Shown: in pieces, positions 35,098 to 47,602 of the stretch
Numbering within the stretch: the first letter of the stretch is position 1
How the letters are laid out: the number at the start of each line of letters is the position of its first letter
Assembly: GCF_001723175.1 (NCBI RefSeq)
Contig: NC_064650.1
Span: forward strand, 62,001 to 126,000
DNA: 64,000 nt
DNA from: Penicillium oxalicum
Lineage: Eukaryota; Ascomycota; Eurotiomycetes; Eurotiales; Aspergillaceae
Direction of reading: 5' to 3'
Notes under the pieces: model-generated
Database searches by the model: none
The model's input: only the letters and a program-made list of their open reading frames with translations
What the model was told of the DNA's origin: nothing
Translations under genes and position numbers: made by a program

Positions 35098-37763
35098 ATG
35101 ATGACCCTGCTGCCTGCGTTCATCTACGCAACATTTTGGTTTGGGCTCTTCCTCATCTTTCGCCGGACTCAGCGACGCTGGTATGCACCGAGAACTCATT
35201 TGCCAGACATTCAGGAGCATCAAAGGAGTCCTGAATTGCCCTCCGGTTGGGTGAACTGGCTTGGTACGTTCTTGAAGATTGAGGACAATCACGTCCTCCA
35301 CCGATCGTCACTGGATGGGTATCTGCTTTTGAGATTCCTCCGTGTCTTATGCGGAATTTGCGCATTTGGCTGCCTGATTACCTGGCCGATTCTTCTTCCA
35401 ATCCATGCGACGGGAGGTAATGGCAACACTCAGTTGGATCTGTTGAGTTTTAGCAATGTCGCCAACCCAACCCGGTACTACGCAAATGCCATGGTTGCCT
35501 TGGTTTTCTTCAGTAAGTGAATAATTCTCCTCCTGAGACTCTTTCCCGCCGAAGTGTTCTAATCCGGATGACAGCATTTGTTTTCTATGTAATCACTCGC
35601 GAGAGCCTCTACTATGCGACTCTGCGCCAGGCTTACTTGAACTCTCCTGTTTATGCCTCACGCCTCTCCTCTCGAACTGTCTTGTTCATGTCCGTTCCAG
35701 ATGCATACAAGGACGAAGGTAGATTAAGGCAGACTTTTGGTGAAACCATCACTCGCATCTGGGTCACCTCAGACTGTGACCGACTGGAAAAGTTAGTCAA
35801 TGAGAGGGACAAACTTGCGTTCAACCTTGAGGCCGCCGAGACCAAGCTCATTCGTCAGGCAAACCAAGCTCGTCAGAAGGCTTCGAGATATGGCGACCTC
35901 GTGCTCGACACATGTCAGGACTGTGAGTCAGGTGAACCAATATGGCCGCCCGGCGTGAAACGTCCCACGCACCGTCGAAGACTGCTCTTTGGCGAAAAGG
36001 TGGACTCGATTCGCTGGTACCGCGAGAGACTGGCTGAGGTCATCAAAGAGGTTCAAATCCTCCAAGCTGAGCATCAGCGGGGCGACGCGAAACAGCTTTC
36101 CGCCATGTTTGTCGAGTTCGGATCACAGTCCGAAGCACAGATTGCGTTGCAGACTCTTTCCCACCATCAGCCATTCCATATGACACCGCGCTTCATTGGG
36201 GTTGCCCCGGATGACCTGGTCTGGTCGGCCTTGAATCTGAGCTGGCGGCAAAGAATGATTCGAAAATTTGCAGTGCAAGGGATTCTCGCAGCCACGGTCA
36301 TCTTCTGGTCTTTTCCCGCCGCAATAGTCGGCACGATTTCGAACATTACGTATTTATCGAAGATTCTCCCTTTCCTGAAATTCATCCTCGAGCTCCCAGA
36401 TTTTGTCAAAGGCGCGATTGAGGGTCTCCTACCTTCCGCCGCGCTGGTGGCATTGATGTCTTTGGTCCCGATCATCTGTCGAAGTAAGTCGTAGATTCCA
36501 CGTCGAAGGGAGAGCATCTGCGTATCAGTCTGACTTACCTGCAAATAGTCTGTGCCCGGCGCGCGGGTGTACCGTCGCAAGCGCAAGTCGAACTATTCAC
36601 GCAAAATGCGCATTTTGTCTTTCAAGTCGTGCAGGTCTTCCTGGTCACGACCTTGACTTCAGCGGCGTCTGCTGCGACGGCTCAAATCATCAAGAATCCC
36701 CTATCAGTCAAGGATCTTTTGGCCGAAAATTTGCCCAAAGCCACGAACTTCTACATTTCCTACTTCCTTCTGCAAGGCCTGAGCATGAGTTCCATGGCGC
36801 TGGTTCAGATCGTCAGCGCCCTCGTGTTTAAATTTGTAACGACGTTCTTTGCGTATTCCCCTCGACGTCTGTTCCAACGATGGGCGGAACTGGGAAGTCT
36901 CAGCTGGGGCAATGTTTTCCCCGTCTTCACGAATATGGGGGTCATTGGTAAGATATCCCAACAGAACTCTCGGTGTCGTGGAAACTATTTGGAAGGTTGG
37001 ACGCCTCCACTTACTAATGTAACCATCAAATCGCATTACTTCAGCGTTAACGTATTCGTGCATCTCGCCCTTGATCCTCGGTTTCGCATTCATAGGTGTC
37101 TATCTGGTGTATCAAGCATATCGATACAACTTCCTCTTCGTCTACGACATCAAAATCGACACCAAGGGTCTCGTGTATCCGCGTGCGCTCCAGCATCTGT
37201 TGACCGGTATCTACCTTGCAGAAGTGTGCATGATCGGTCTCTTTGCCATCAAAGCGGCCATTGGACCCGTGGTGATCATGGCCCTCTACACCATCCTTAC
37301 GATTCTGGCCCATATCTCCCTCAACGAGGCGCTCGCACCTCTGAACACTTTCCTCCCGCGCTCCCTCGATGCCGAAGAGGAAATCTTACTCGAGAAAGAA
37401 GACGTAGTCGCGGAGATTAATGAGCAACGGCGTTCACGCGCCACCGCAATCCTGTCGTGGTTCTTTCCAGATCTCCGTCAGGATTACGCGGCGCTTCGTC
37501 GCAAGATTCGCAAGAACTTGACTGCGGTCGAATATACAGAGGAAGAGCTTCGGACGGCGTACTTTGAGCCATGTGTCGGTTCGCCGCCGCCCACGCTTTG
37601 GATTCCACGGGACAAGTGGGGTTTTAGTAGACATGAGGTGAGGGAAACCGACCCGACGATCAATATCACAGATGAGGGTGCGCACTTGGATGCAAAGAAT
37701 AAGATTGTGTGGGACAAGTACGATCCCGCACTTCCACTTAGGGAGCCGAGAAAGTTATATTAG
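35098..37763 (+). CDS. CSC1/TMEM63 (DUF221) osmosensitive cation channel
   Basis: Multi-pass plasma-membrane or ER protein of the calcium-permeable stress-gated channel family (yeast Csc1/Rsn1). Exons are 35098-35512, 35575-36483, 36549-36947 and 37045-37763, with introns of 62, 65 and 97 bp, giving 813 aa. The N-terminal block shows TM0 followed by RRTQRRWYAPRTHLP and LPSGWVNWLG. A cytosolic loop runs from about residue 190 to 370. The channel core contains LNLSWRQRMIRKFAVQGIL and the SPLILGFAFIGVYLVYQAYRYNFLFVYD block. The C-terminal soluble tail ends REPRKLY. The ATG at 35098 leaves very few residues before TM0, so an upstream exon is possible. It converges with the endoglucanase gene, 279 bp apart. 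Family identity is firm. Confidence 0.93.
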
Positions 37764-38042
37764 TGAGGAAATGGTTGTTTTGATTCCTAGGTGCATCAGC
37801 AATAGCCTAGGTCTGCTAGGAGTTTCCCCTGATTGTACCCTAGAACATTGTGGAATCGCTTTCCAAGTTCATGCAGTAGGCCCGTATCATGCCTAGCATC
37901 ACGGCGGCTCCTGAGCTGAATGTGCTAGGGCACAGTGCGAAGATTGCCTTGAACAACTGTAACAAATTCGAAATCAACAAGATCATCACATGAGTCTCCG
38001 ATCCAATTTCGGCAATCGCATGAACTACAAAGACACCATCTC

Positions 38043-40593
38043 TTAGACAGTCAACGTGAAGTTGGCAGTGTTGACACCACCGGCCACCCGCGGATAGAAT
38101 TCAAAAGTGAAAACTGTGGAAGTTCCAGCGGCGATGACGGAACTGATTGCCGAAGAGGTGATGATCACGTGGGAGCTGTCCCAGTTGAATTGACTGTTAT
38201 AGGTCTGTTTTTGCAGAAAAGAAAAAGTATGGAGATGTTAGCATATCAGAAAACAGCGAAAACGGCAAGGGGTGTTGTTGCGAGCCAGCCGTCTCAGATA
38301 GACACCAAGGGATAGTACTCACTGCTCGAGCCTGCTGCAGTGGACCAAGATATTGCGTCCAGCTGTCAACGAGGTATGTGCCGGTGGTCGTCAAGGCCTT
38401 CACAGCGGCCAGGCGAGGCAGTCCACCCCAAGTGATGGGGATGCTTAAATCGGAACCGGATACGGAAGAAGCAGCTGCAGAGGTCGAAGACAATGTTGGC
38501 GGCTTCCATTGAACGAGCTGCACCAGTGGAGTGGAAGCACCGCCAGAGAAAGTCAACGTGAGACTTGCGATCACGCCGGGCGCAGTAGTGGCGGTGAGAT
38601 GCTTGGAAAGATAGGCCTTGGAAAAGACAATGTTAGATCCCGACACGGAGTAATCAGTGCCAGCAGTCAAAGTGGCGCCTGTTGAATCGCTGATAGAGGT
38701 CAACGTGTTTCCGTTGAAAATGAAGGGGAGGCTCTGATCTGTCACTGGTGTTCCATATTGATGGTAAATGAAGGCAGAGGAAGATTGAGACGTGGCCGAC
38801 GCGTCTACGGTGCTGTCCGGCAGGCTGTTGGCGGTCGAAGCTTGAGACTTGTTGATGATGGAGATCGAGTTAGGATCACGGAATGTTCCGGCGCTGCGGT
38901 CCAATTGATCGAGACCGTTGTCCCAGAGAACCAAGGCGAAGCCGAGGCTGCGGGCGGTGCGTACGAAGTGGTCAGTCCACTTCCAACGGGCAGCAGCCTC
39001 GGTGTTGGTTGGGGATGCGTCAAATTCACCAACGAGGATTGGCACATCGGTGAAGTTGTTCCGCATCAGAGTCAAGTCGGATGTGATGGCAGCCTTGTCG
39101 GCGTCGGATCCCCAAATTGTTTTGCCCCTGACAGGATCTTAGTATGGCAAGTTCAATCGACAAATGAAAAATGGAAAGCAAGGACAACACTGAACCCAAA
39201 TTGACTTACCATGCACTGAAGATGAAGTCGTCTGTGCCAAGGGGTTAGCCACTGTATTTCAGGCCTTCCAAGCGGAACTTCAACGTCTTGAAGTGAAATT
39301 GCACTTACAAGGACTGTAGTAGTGGAATTGAAGGGCCCAAGGGTTCGAGAAGCCCACCGGGGCTTCGAACCATTGCGAGGTCTTCACGCTGTCTTCGCCA
39401 CCACCCACCAGAGTCACAACTCTTTTCGAGTTGAAGCCCCCGGCGTCATTGATTGCCTGAAGGAAGATCTTGTTAAGCTTGTTGATTTCCGCGGCATCGG
39501 CAGCGTTGTTGCAAGGAGGCTCGTTGATGGGCTCGAACGAAACCAGACTGGACTTGCAAGCGAGTTTAGTGCCAGCCTGGTACCACAGCCGATAGAACTT
39601 CTCCTCGATCATGGTCAAATTGGCACCGGGGGCGGTGACATCGGCCCAGCTTGTAGAATCTGAGATCACTGTGAGTATTTGGGGGAAGCAAAACCGCCGT
39701 GATTCTAGCGCGCGGGCGATTTTCTTACCATGGTGAACATTCACAATGACGTACAAGCCCAAAGAGGTGACCATGTCAACAACGTCGGAGACCCGGCTCA
39801 ACCATGCAGGATCGACGGTCCAATCTGGTGAGCTACCAGTGAAGTGATTTGTGTAGGTGACTTCGTAGAACTATCAGCATCGAGACAATTTGGGCGATAA
39901 GAAAATGACTGGCTAGAGGACTGAGCTTAGCTGCTTACCTGGAATACGAACACTTCTGAATCCAGCCTTTTTCACGTAGTCGAAAGTGGAAGCCACCACT
40001 GGAGGGTTGTTCCAAGAGCCTTCATTGGGGATAGCGTCGAGGGTGTTACCCAGATTCCAGCCGGGATGTAATTGGTCAACATAGTCTTTGGCTGAGATGG
40101 CACTGAATGTGCCTGTACAAGTAGCCCCTCCGGAGGTAGCAGAGGTCTTCGTTGCGGTCTGAGTGGCAGTAGTCGTCTTCAGAGTTGTTGATGTGCCAGG
40201 AGCCTTGGTCGTCGTGGTCACAGCGGATGTTTTGGCAGTTGTTGTTGACGATGTTGCCGCTGCTGTTCCTGGAAGACACTGGTAGTACCCTGGAAGAAAA
40301 TTCAATTAGAAAAAGGATGTATTGATGGTTTTGATCGCCGAGGAACCGCGAGTCTCTTACAGGGATTTTGTGAAGTACACGCAAAGCCCGACGTGCACGA
40401 GGTGCTTCCCGAGTATCCTTGCCCGCCACCTGGAATATCGGTCAGTTAATCATGTCTTCCCCTCCTTTAGATTACAAATCGACCAATGAGAAATCTCTGT
40501 AGCCAGAAGACACTCACACTGTCCCCAACCGGCTACCTGGGCATTGGCGGAGCAAACGAGAGCCGCGAGGGCTACTAAGCCTGGGCTATACAT
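38043..40593 (-). CDS. Secreted endo-beta-1,4-glucanase, CBM1-GH5 with C-terminal beta-domains
   Basis: Extracellular cellulase. Minus-strand exons are 40593-40518, 40429-40361, 40289-39939, 39860-39729, 39659-39309, 39231-39210, 39127-38323 and 38204-38043, giving 655 aa in eight exons. A signal peptide (1-18, MYSPGLVALAALVCSANA) is followed by a fungal CBM1 (WGQCGGQGYSG...YYQCLPG) and a Thr/Ser linker. The GH5 domain shows GWNLGNTLDA, RIPVTYTNH, VNVHHDS, the acid/base Glu in FEPINEP, FHYYSPYDF, the nucleophile Glu in ILVGEFDAS, and the LWDNG tryptophan, so it looks fully active. Two Ig-like/CBM modules (X2 and CBM46 type) end the protein. The 22-nt exon encodes YDFIFSAW with its flanks and is needed to complete the barrel. 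Confidence 0.94.
39210..39231 (-). other. 22-nt microexon of the endoglucanase gene
   Basis: Six full codons plus two split codons lie between a 77-bp and an 82-bp intron, both with GTAAGT donors. Its inclusion joins the FHYYSP block to GKTIWGS through YDFIFSAW; skipping it would shift the frame. Confidence 0.85.
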
Positions 40594-42216
40594 GACGCAA
40601 GGATCTGAGTCGAGTCGCAGTCAAGGTCACACCACGAAGCAGCACAGCAGAGAGGAAGCAAAATAAAGCTTCCATTCCAGACCCATTTGACGTACTTATA
40701 GTGTAGATCATGCAAAGGGCCATTCGGCCTTCAAAAACGTATCCACCCCATTGTGACAGTGGGTCCAACCTTCCACAGGGCAGCATCACGCACTGGAGAT
40801 GAAGGCTGATGCAAGCACCGAAGAGGATGGAGATACACCCGCTTTTGACACGGCAAAATGCGGTCACGAATAGTGTCGAAAGAGCGAGCAGCGCCCGTAA
40901 GCCACCGTTGTTCTCCTCTGGGATGATTTCCGGGGATGCATGAAGAGCTTGGACACTTCACCAAATGAGGAGGCCTAGGAACCTGAGTTGAACTGCATCA
41001 TCAGTGGTGGAGGAAAAAACAATTCTGCAACCCTGAAGAACCGAATCCAAAGAGGAAAATGGGCCGAAGACCAGCCTGGAATGTAGAGGAAATAGAGCTG
41101 GCCTGCAACTTCGGAAAAGAGAAGAACCAGCCCTATGCATATCGCCGCGACAAAACTCGCGATAGCCGGACCCATCCTCCTCCTACAGAGCGAGAGCCAG
41201 ACTCCTTGGCTTGTCATAGAAAGGGGAAAGGTAGAGCGATATTTTCTCCCATGACCTTCAAGGAAGCCTGGTCAGATCGTGTTCCTGTATGAATGATTCC
41301 TCCGAGGCTCTGAGCACTTATGGTAGGTGAAACAGTCCGAGGGTGAGAGAGTAGGAATACTCCTCCAATGACCGAAGACGCTCCTTTCCGCATCTCCACA
41401 TGTGCTCCTGATCATCTGGATGAACTCCATCCGGAGAACTTCCCAGGAACGTGCTGCCGGAAAAATCTCACATCAAAGCATATAAGATCAGATCGGAGCA
41501 TAACATATTGCAATAAAAAAAAGAAATTATCCGCCCTGACGAAATGCCACCAGCTCCACTTTGACAACCCTCCGCAAAAGACCAGGATGTGGAACTCTCT
41601 GCAACACAAAGGAGGGTCTGCAGGACACCGGACAAATCGGGAGTACTGCGGAAGTTGAGTCCATCTTGTCTTCGGCCTACTGGACAGCTGAACCCTGATG
41701 CTGGTCAGCTCACAGGGTGAAGGATTCGTCCCCCTGCATGTCAGTGAAGGTGCCTTCCCCGCTTCTCCATCTTCACGCGTGCCCGATGAAGAAGACGGAG
41801 CACACCCGTTGATGCGGAGAAGGTCCGTGTTGATTTTTGCGATCTCCGTGGAGAATCCAGTTAAGTAGGAACAGGCTTTCAACCTTAGGGCGGAAAGAGG
41901 GTGAGATGAAGCTTTTCCAATAATCAGGGGAAAGAGAATGATAGGCAGAGAATAGAGAGAGAGAGAGAAATAATTTCAGCTTAGGACTACAAACGATGGG
42001 GGATAGAACAGCAGCTAGTCTAGAGGTACACATGGGGCATCGTGGCTTCGTAAAATTCGTGGAGTCTGGCCTGACGTGAATTACACCACAAGACTCAGGA
42101 AAAAAAGGAAAGAAAGGAAAGAAAGGAAGCAGAGACACGGAGGCGAGATCGATCTCAAAGATTGCGTGAGATGTGGCACCGTTGGGCCATGGAAGAAGTC
42201 GAAGTTCAGATTCACA
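40594..42216. other. Endoglucanase promoter and 3' side of the MINDY gene
   Basis: A 1.6-kb region. A TATAAG element on the minus strand at 40695-40700 lies 102 bp upstream of the endoglucanase ATG and is a plausible core promoter. A GA-repeat (gagagagagagag) lies near 41957-41969, and an aaagg repeat near 42105-42130 in the 3' region of the MINDY gene. I could not confirm CreA or XlnR sites by eye. No additional gene. Confidence 0.5.
40695..40700 (-). promoter_or_regulatory. TATA-like element of the endoglucanase gene
   Basis: TATAAG on the minus strand, about 100 bp before the start codon. Position and strand fit a core promoter of an inducible secreted-enzyme gene. Confidence 0.4.
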
Positions 42217-44761
42217 TCACATCATAATGCAGTCTTTGTTTTTCGGTCGCTCGTGACCATGTCGATGACCCGGGGGGACCGGCTGCGAGTATCGTTGACG
42301 CGGGTTTCGAGAACCTGACAGAGACGGATCGATTTGATCAAATGTCGGACCTGCGGGCGACGAGGGCGAAAATGGAGCGCCGCTCGGCGATCGTTCATAC
42401 GGCGGGGGCGGGGCGTGAGGATCGTTGGCGCCAGAAGAGCCCGGAGGTGGCCGAGCTCGCAGGCCAGTACTGGAGGTTCGGGTAGGGGGGTTGTCCATGT
42501 GCACTGCAGGCCCGCTGAAACGAACGGGCACCGAGTGGCGATGAGCGCGAGGAGGCGGAGGGGTCGCAGTCGGTACATCCCTGCTGGACTGGTCCTCGGT
42601 GCGTTCTCGCCGCTCTTCTTCTTGGAACTGTAGCGACAGAGCAAAGGCATAGTCTGCATCACTCTGTTCCTGTCGAGACAGAGGTCGCCGGGGGGTTTCA
42701 GCGCTCGATGGGGAGATGGAAGTCGTCACGTTCGGCCGCGGCGGGACCGCAGGGCCAACGGGACTCTCAGAACCTGCTGAGCGAGGAGGATCATGACTGA
42801 CAACACGGAAATCACCAGCAAGCAGCTGGGAGTTGAAACCTGTCACGTCAACGAGCGATTCCCACACAACCTCGGCATGGTTGGCATAGCCGGCGTCGGT
42901 CACCAGCGTGTAAAGGTTTTGAGACTGCGGGTGCTTGTACAGCGTCGAAAAGTGATCGTTGCGGAAGAGGATGGAAATCGACCCTGGGGCTAACTGGGTC
43001 GATAACTGCGTCAGACCAAAGGGGCTCAGCTGGGTGACGTTCTCAATCTGGACAAAATTCTGGATGGTTTCAATGTCGGCCATGATCCGTTCTTCGTCGG
43101 CAGTCAGTGAGTCCCCCCGCATGATACGATCCTCGTAATCTTGCTGACGGAATGGCAGGAGTTGAATGTCCTCATGGTATTGCGCCAATCGGGTCATAGC
43201 GGCGTGTTCGGGACTCGACCACGAGGCAAGCCAGCCGTGAACTAGAGGAATACCAAAGGTGCTGTATGACTGCATATCGTGAGTCTGCTGAAAAGTACCC
43301 AGGGAGGTCATTGTTTCCTGGAGACTTTAGCAAATTATCATACTTCTCAAAGTTCCCATTTCCTAAGGAGGGTACTTACCAGGGTCAGCCGGGGATTGAC
43401 ATTCATGCCCGTGTGCAGCATCGTCAGAAATTGGGAGAGGACCTCAATATCGGGGAATTCATCCGTAGGCCCAAGAGACGTCGTAAGCTCGTCGAAAAGA
43501 GCCTCGATCAACAACCCCAGCGATATCTGTTCACGTCGTTTCAATGCGCGCAAAATGGGCGGTTCTGCGTCGGGGTCCGCTTTCAGAACGAGCGCGTTGA
43601 CAAGCGCAAGTAGCGGACATGGGCCATTCTTGTTCTGCGTCAAAATAGGCGACAGAACAAGATGACCCTTGTGATTGGTCCAATTGATTTTTCGGATCGT
43701 ATACGTTTCAGCTCGCTGTTCCCTCTGTCTGGCCTCTTCTGCAGGAGAGAGTTTTCTGCGTGGGAGAGATGGAGCTCTATCTTGCGACATGTGACTCGGC
43801 GGTAAATCAGGCTGTTGGGCGACTGCATCACCATGATCTACCACTTGCCCAGATACGAAGAACAGATCGTCCGGACCACCTGGCTGGGAACCGTGTCCTC
43901 GTCCTGTCTTGGTATCGACGACCTCAAGATCAATCAATTCGTGCGACAAAGCTGAGGCGGCACTGGAAACCAAAGACGGGGCCTTTAAGCCGGCATCTGA
44001 TGCTGGTCTGTCCGTTTCCCTGGGTGGTTGCAACCCACTCTTTCCCCCGGCATGGAAGGGTTGTGGAACGAGGTTTTGTGCATTTGTCGCCGAACGACCT
44101 TCCTCGTCGTATATAATCTGGGAGCCCAAGACATTGTTGGTAGACAGCGAGCCCCAAGGGGAAGCTTCGTAAGGCGGATTTACGGAGACTGGGCGAGGAG
44201 CGTCCACGCGAGTAGACTGGTGATTTGCCCAGGGAGATACTCTATTTTCTGCGTCATCACCTATAGAAAGACGCGCGGTCATCGGGATAAATCCATCTGC
44301 TGGAGACGTTAGCCGTGTAGTAAAAATCTTGCTTGTACTCGAGCTGTCTGCCACATACCTTGGTGCATGTGGTCATGGTTTGCAGAATTGAGCCCACCCT
44401 GATCATCCCATTCATCTGAATTCACCCAGTCTTGACTCTGTTCGGCACGGCGCGTTTTGAGAAATGGATTCTTTGATTGAAGATGAACAGGTGACTCGGC
44501 ATTGGCGTCGTTTTGACGACGCAAGGCTGGCTGAACGGCTTGGTCCCAGTGATCGTCCGTTGACGGATAATGGCCCACTTGCAAAGCCGGCGGCATATAT
44601 TTTATGTCCTGCGTTGAGTCATCAGGATGTGTCGCCCCAGTTGCTGCTGCTGTGTATTCATATTCATATGCTGTACGATCCTCTGTGCTCTCAGTCCACG
44701 GATTGTGCGGCCGACCGGCCGGCGAACGGCCTGACGACTGCTGTGCTTCTTCTGGCGACAT
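42217..44761 (-). CDS. MINDY-family (DUF544) K48-chain deubiquitinase
   Basis: Cysteine protease that trims Lys48-linked ubiquitin chains. Exons on the minus strand are 44761-44359, 44299-43380 and 43317-42217, with introns of 59 and 62 bp, giving 807 aa. About 250 disordered residues come first. The MINDY catalytic domain (about 330-620) shows the nucleophile in QNKNGPCPLLALVNAL (Cys near 357), HGWLA, and the catalytic His in FRNDHFSTLYKH (near 562). A ubiquitin-interacting MIU-like helix follows (SDADYAFALSLQFQEEE). A Pro-rich tail ends in Cys-Ile-Met-Met, a CaaX-type prenylation box. The start MSPEEAQQSS is the first ATG in frame. It diverges from trm6. Family assignment is firm; prenylation is inferred from the four C-terminal residues. 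Confidence 0.93.
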
Positions 44762-45854
44762 GAGGCCAAAAGTAGCTGGCTTTTTCCAAATCCGGCTGAT
44801 ATATGGGACCTTTGAATATAGCTGGTTGTAGAGCACTTCGGGGTTGCGAAGGAGACGGTGTGTAGAGAGCGGCTGGTGCGAAATCTATTGACTCTTCTTC
44901 CACGGTTGCAGGTCTTCCAAACAAGGTGAAGGAGCTTTGCGAAACACCATAAGTAGTCGTAGGGGTAGGAGATAAGGAAAGAAGAATTGTTGTCTGTCAA
45001 TCAATCATGGAACCGAAAACGAAGCGATTAGTGTCTCCTGAGATCGAGACCGGACAATGTAGCTTCGTCACTTGGATGCTTTGCAATCGTCGCAGCTAAG
45101 GCGGTGCAGGTTCTGCGAGACAAAAGAAATAGGCAAGAAAGTCAAATGTATACTTTGAGCATAATTAATGCTTTGGAAAGACAAGTCTCCTGGGACCGGC
45201 TCGGAAGGAGGCGAGGAAGAGGCCGTAGCGTAGGGAGGTTGGCCTGAAATGGCTCAGCCCAGCCTGCATTGATTGTACCGCCTCCGGGCTGGAGCATTTC
45301 CCCATAGATGATGATATCAGGGCGGGCCGCAGCACAGGCACCCACGTTATTGAATCTTACACTTTACAGTACCGTCGATCAATCCGCGCTTGATGGAGTG
45401 GGCTGGGGAACTGCCGGCCGAGTTCGTGTATTGGTATTACATAAGTATGGTTGCTGCGCCACATTGGGGCGTTCTGTGGACATCTACCTGATGCAGGTCG
45501 AGAAGAAGGGCAAGTGGCGATAGTATGAATGCCTTGTGAATGTATCCCCAGTGAATGGCGTCCAAATCTTGAGATCGCCTTGCTGTTTATCCGTCCCACA
45601 GTCAAGGCAGTTGTGAAATATGCGCAGAGAGTTGCAATACAAATAGATATTCAGCAATCGCAATCTTCAAGTCGGTCGGAAAAACACTTCTCCGCGATGT
45701 CCTCCACCTGTGATGTGACAACAAGTCCTGATTGGCTCGCAATCTCAAGGAAAAAAAAGTTGCCCGCGTTGATCTTCCTAAGCTGGCACTTCTGCGACTC
45801 GTGAGGACGAGCAGTGGTTATCTGTGAACGATCGTGAAGACTGCTGTGCTCGAC
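44762..45854. other. Divergent promoter region, MINDY gene and trm6
   Basis: About 1.1 kb. The frame of the MINDY first exon stays open upstream to about 44836 but without an ATG, so this is taken as 5' untranslated sequence. No other supported feature. Confidence 0.5.
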
Positions 45855-47602
45855 ATGCATTCCTCCATTCGCCCAAATCAACATGTGGTGATCCAACTGC
45901 CCTCAGACCAGACTCGCATCGTGAAGCTTGTGCCAAATACGTACGTCTATGAGCCTGTAGGGCCTCACGTGTCTGAACTTGAATGATAGGGCTGACGCGG
46001 AGTCTGCAGCGTGATTCAGTTAGGAAAATATGGAAGCTTCGCTGCCAACCAGATTCTCGGCCGTCCATTCTTCTTGACATTCGAAATCATTGACGCCCCC
46101 CAAAACGATGGCTATCAGCTGCGCATCGTGCCGGCAGAGGAGCTTCACGCCGAGAACCTCATAGAAGAGGCCGACGCAGATGGAGAGGGCGAGGAAGGAG
46201 AGTCAGGATCTTCTACACCCATACCAATGCGCACCAATCGCACGATCACGGACGACGCTTCCACCCAAAAATTGACGACACAAGAGATTGAGGAGCTGAA
46301 AAAAGAGACCAGCGGAGCAGGCAAGGAGATTGTGGCGAGGCTACTGGAGTCGCACACCAATTTGGATAAGAAGACGGCCTTCTCGCTTGCCAAATACACG
46401 CTACGCAAGCGAAAGAAGTACATCCGCAGATTCACAGTCTTGCCGTTAGACGTGGGTTTCCTCACCAATTATCTGCTCAACCAACGGGATGCCCAACGGA
46501 CAATGGAACTGCGCGATGAGCACGTGGGACTGCTTGGATGTTTGGGAAATGTACACCACGGCGGCGACTCGACCCTCGATGCAATCTCAACCGTCAGACC
46601 TAACGGTCGATACTTTGTGGTTGACGATACCGGCGGTCTTGTGGTTGCGGCAATGGCTGAGCGGATGGGAATACTGTACCCTGAGGACGAGGAGGATGAG
46701 GAAGAGGAGCCCAATGACAACTCGAGCGCGACACACGTTGAGAAAGAGCCTTCAGAGAACAAGCCGATTGCGCCAACGCCCCGGCATAAACGTCCTCGCC
46801 CGATGTCCGCCCAAGGGAATACTATTACAGTCATTCACTCGTATTCACAACCTAATCTTTCGTTATTGAAGTACTTCGGCTACGATATCAATACTCCTGA
46901 CGAATCCCACCCTCTCCATACTCATCTCAAGACTGTGTCGTGGTTGCAACTGGTGGATCCATCGACAGATCCCATTCTTTCGAATGAGCCTCCGGCTCTT
47001 TCAACCGAGGAGCTTGCTGCATTGAAGGCCAGCAGCGCACCGCATACTTCTTCAAGCGCAATCGCTGGGAGAAATTCCGTGCTGTCACGGATGAGGCACG
47101 TGCTGGAGGCTTTGACGGCCTGGTCGTGGCTACGCTGTTGGAGCCTGCAGGTATCCTCAAACACACCGTACCACTTCTTTCTGGGTCAGCGGCGGTGGCA
47201 ATCTACTCCCCGTCTATTGAACCCCTTACCGAACTCATGGATCTTTACTCGACCTCTCGCCGCACGGCTTTCATCAACAAGAAACGCGATCTGGAAATGA
47301 CAAGGTCTTCTGAAGAAGAGACGGTGGACTTGAGCCCCCTTTTCGACGAGTTTCCCCTTGATCCCACCCAGCTTTTGCCTCCGACATTGCACACAACCCG
47401 AGTTCGTGCTTGGCAGGTCCTGCCTGGTCGAACGCATCCGCTCATGACCGGTAGGGGAGGGTCAGAGGGCTATCTCTTCCACGGCGTGCACGTCATCCCT
47501 ACGGCTGAGAACATTCAGGCTGCAGGCACCTTCCGAAAGAAGCGTAAGGTGGAAGCCACGTCTACACCTGCGAGTGATCGGGATGTGGAAATGGTGTCAT
47601 AA
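45855..47602 (+). CDS. trm6: tRNA m1A58 methyltransferase non-catalytic subunit Trm6 (Gcd10), with an apparent frameshift
   Basis: RNA-binding partner of Trm61 in the nuclear complex that makes 1-methyladenosine at tRNA position 58. Exons are 45855-45940 and 46010-47602, with a 69-bp intron joining PNT to VIQLGKYGSF. The N-terminal barrel (FGKxGSF type), the basic segment YTLRKRKKYIRRF and the Rossmann-like half are present. After the codon ending at 47027 or 47030 the frame must change: the + frame continues as nonsense, while the frame one base away reads QQRTAYFFKRNRWEKFRAV and then DGLVVATLLEPAGILKHTV, the conserved C-terminal half. A single missing C in the CC at 47029-47030 would repair it, giving 559 aa. 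No plausible intron explains the change. A consensus error is more likely than gene death. Confidence 0.9.
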
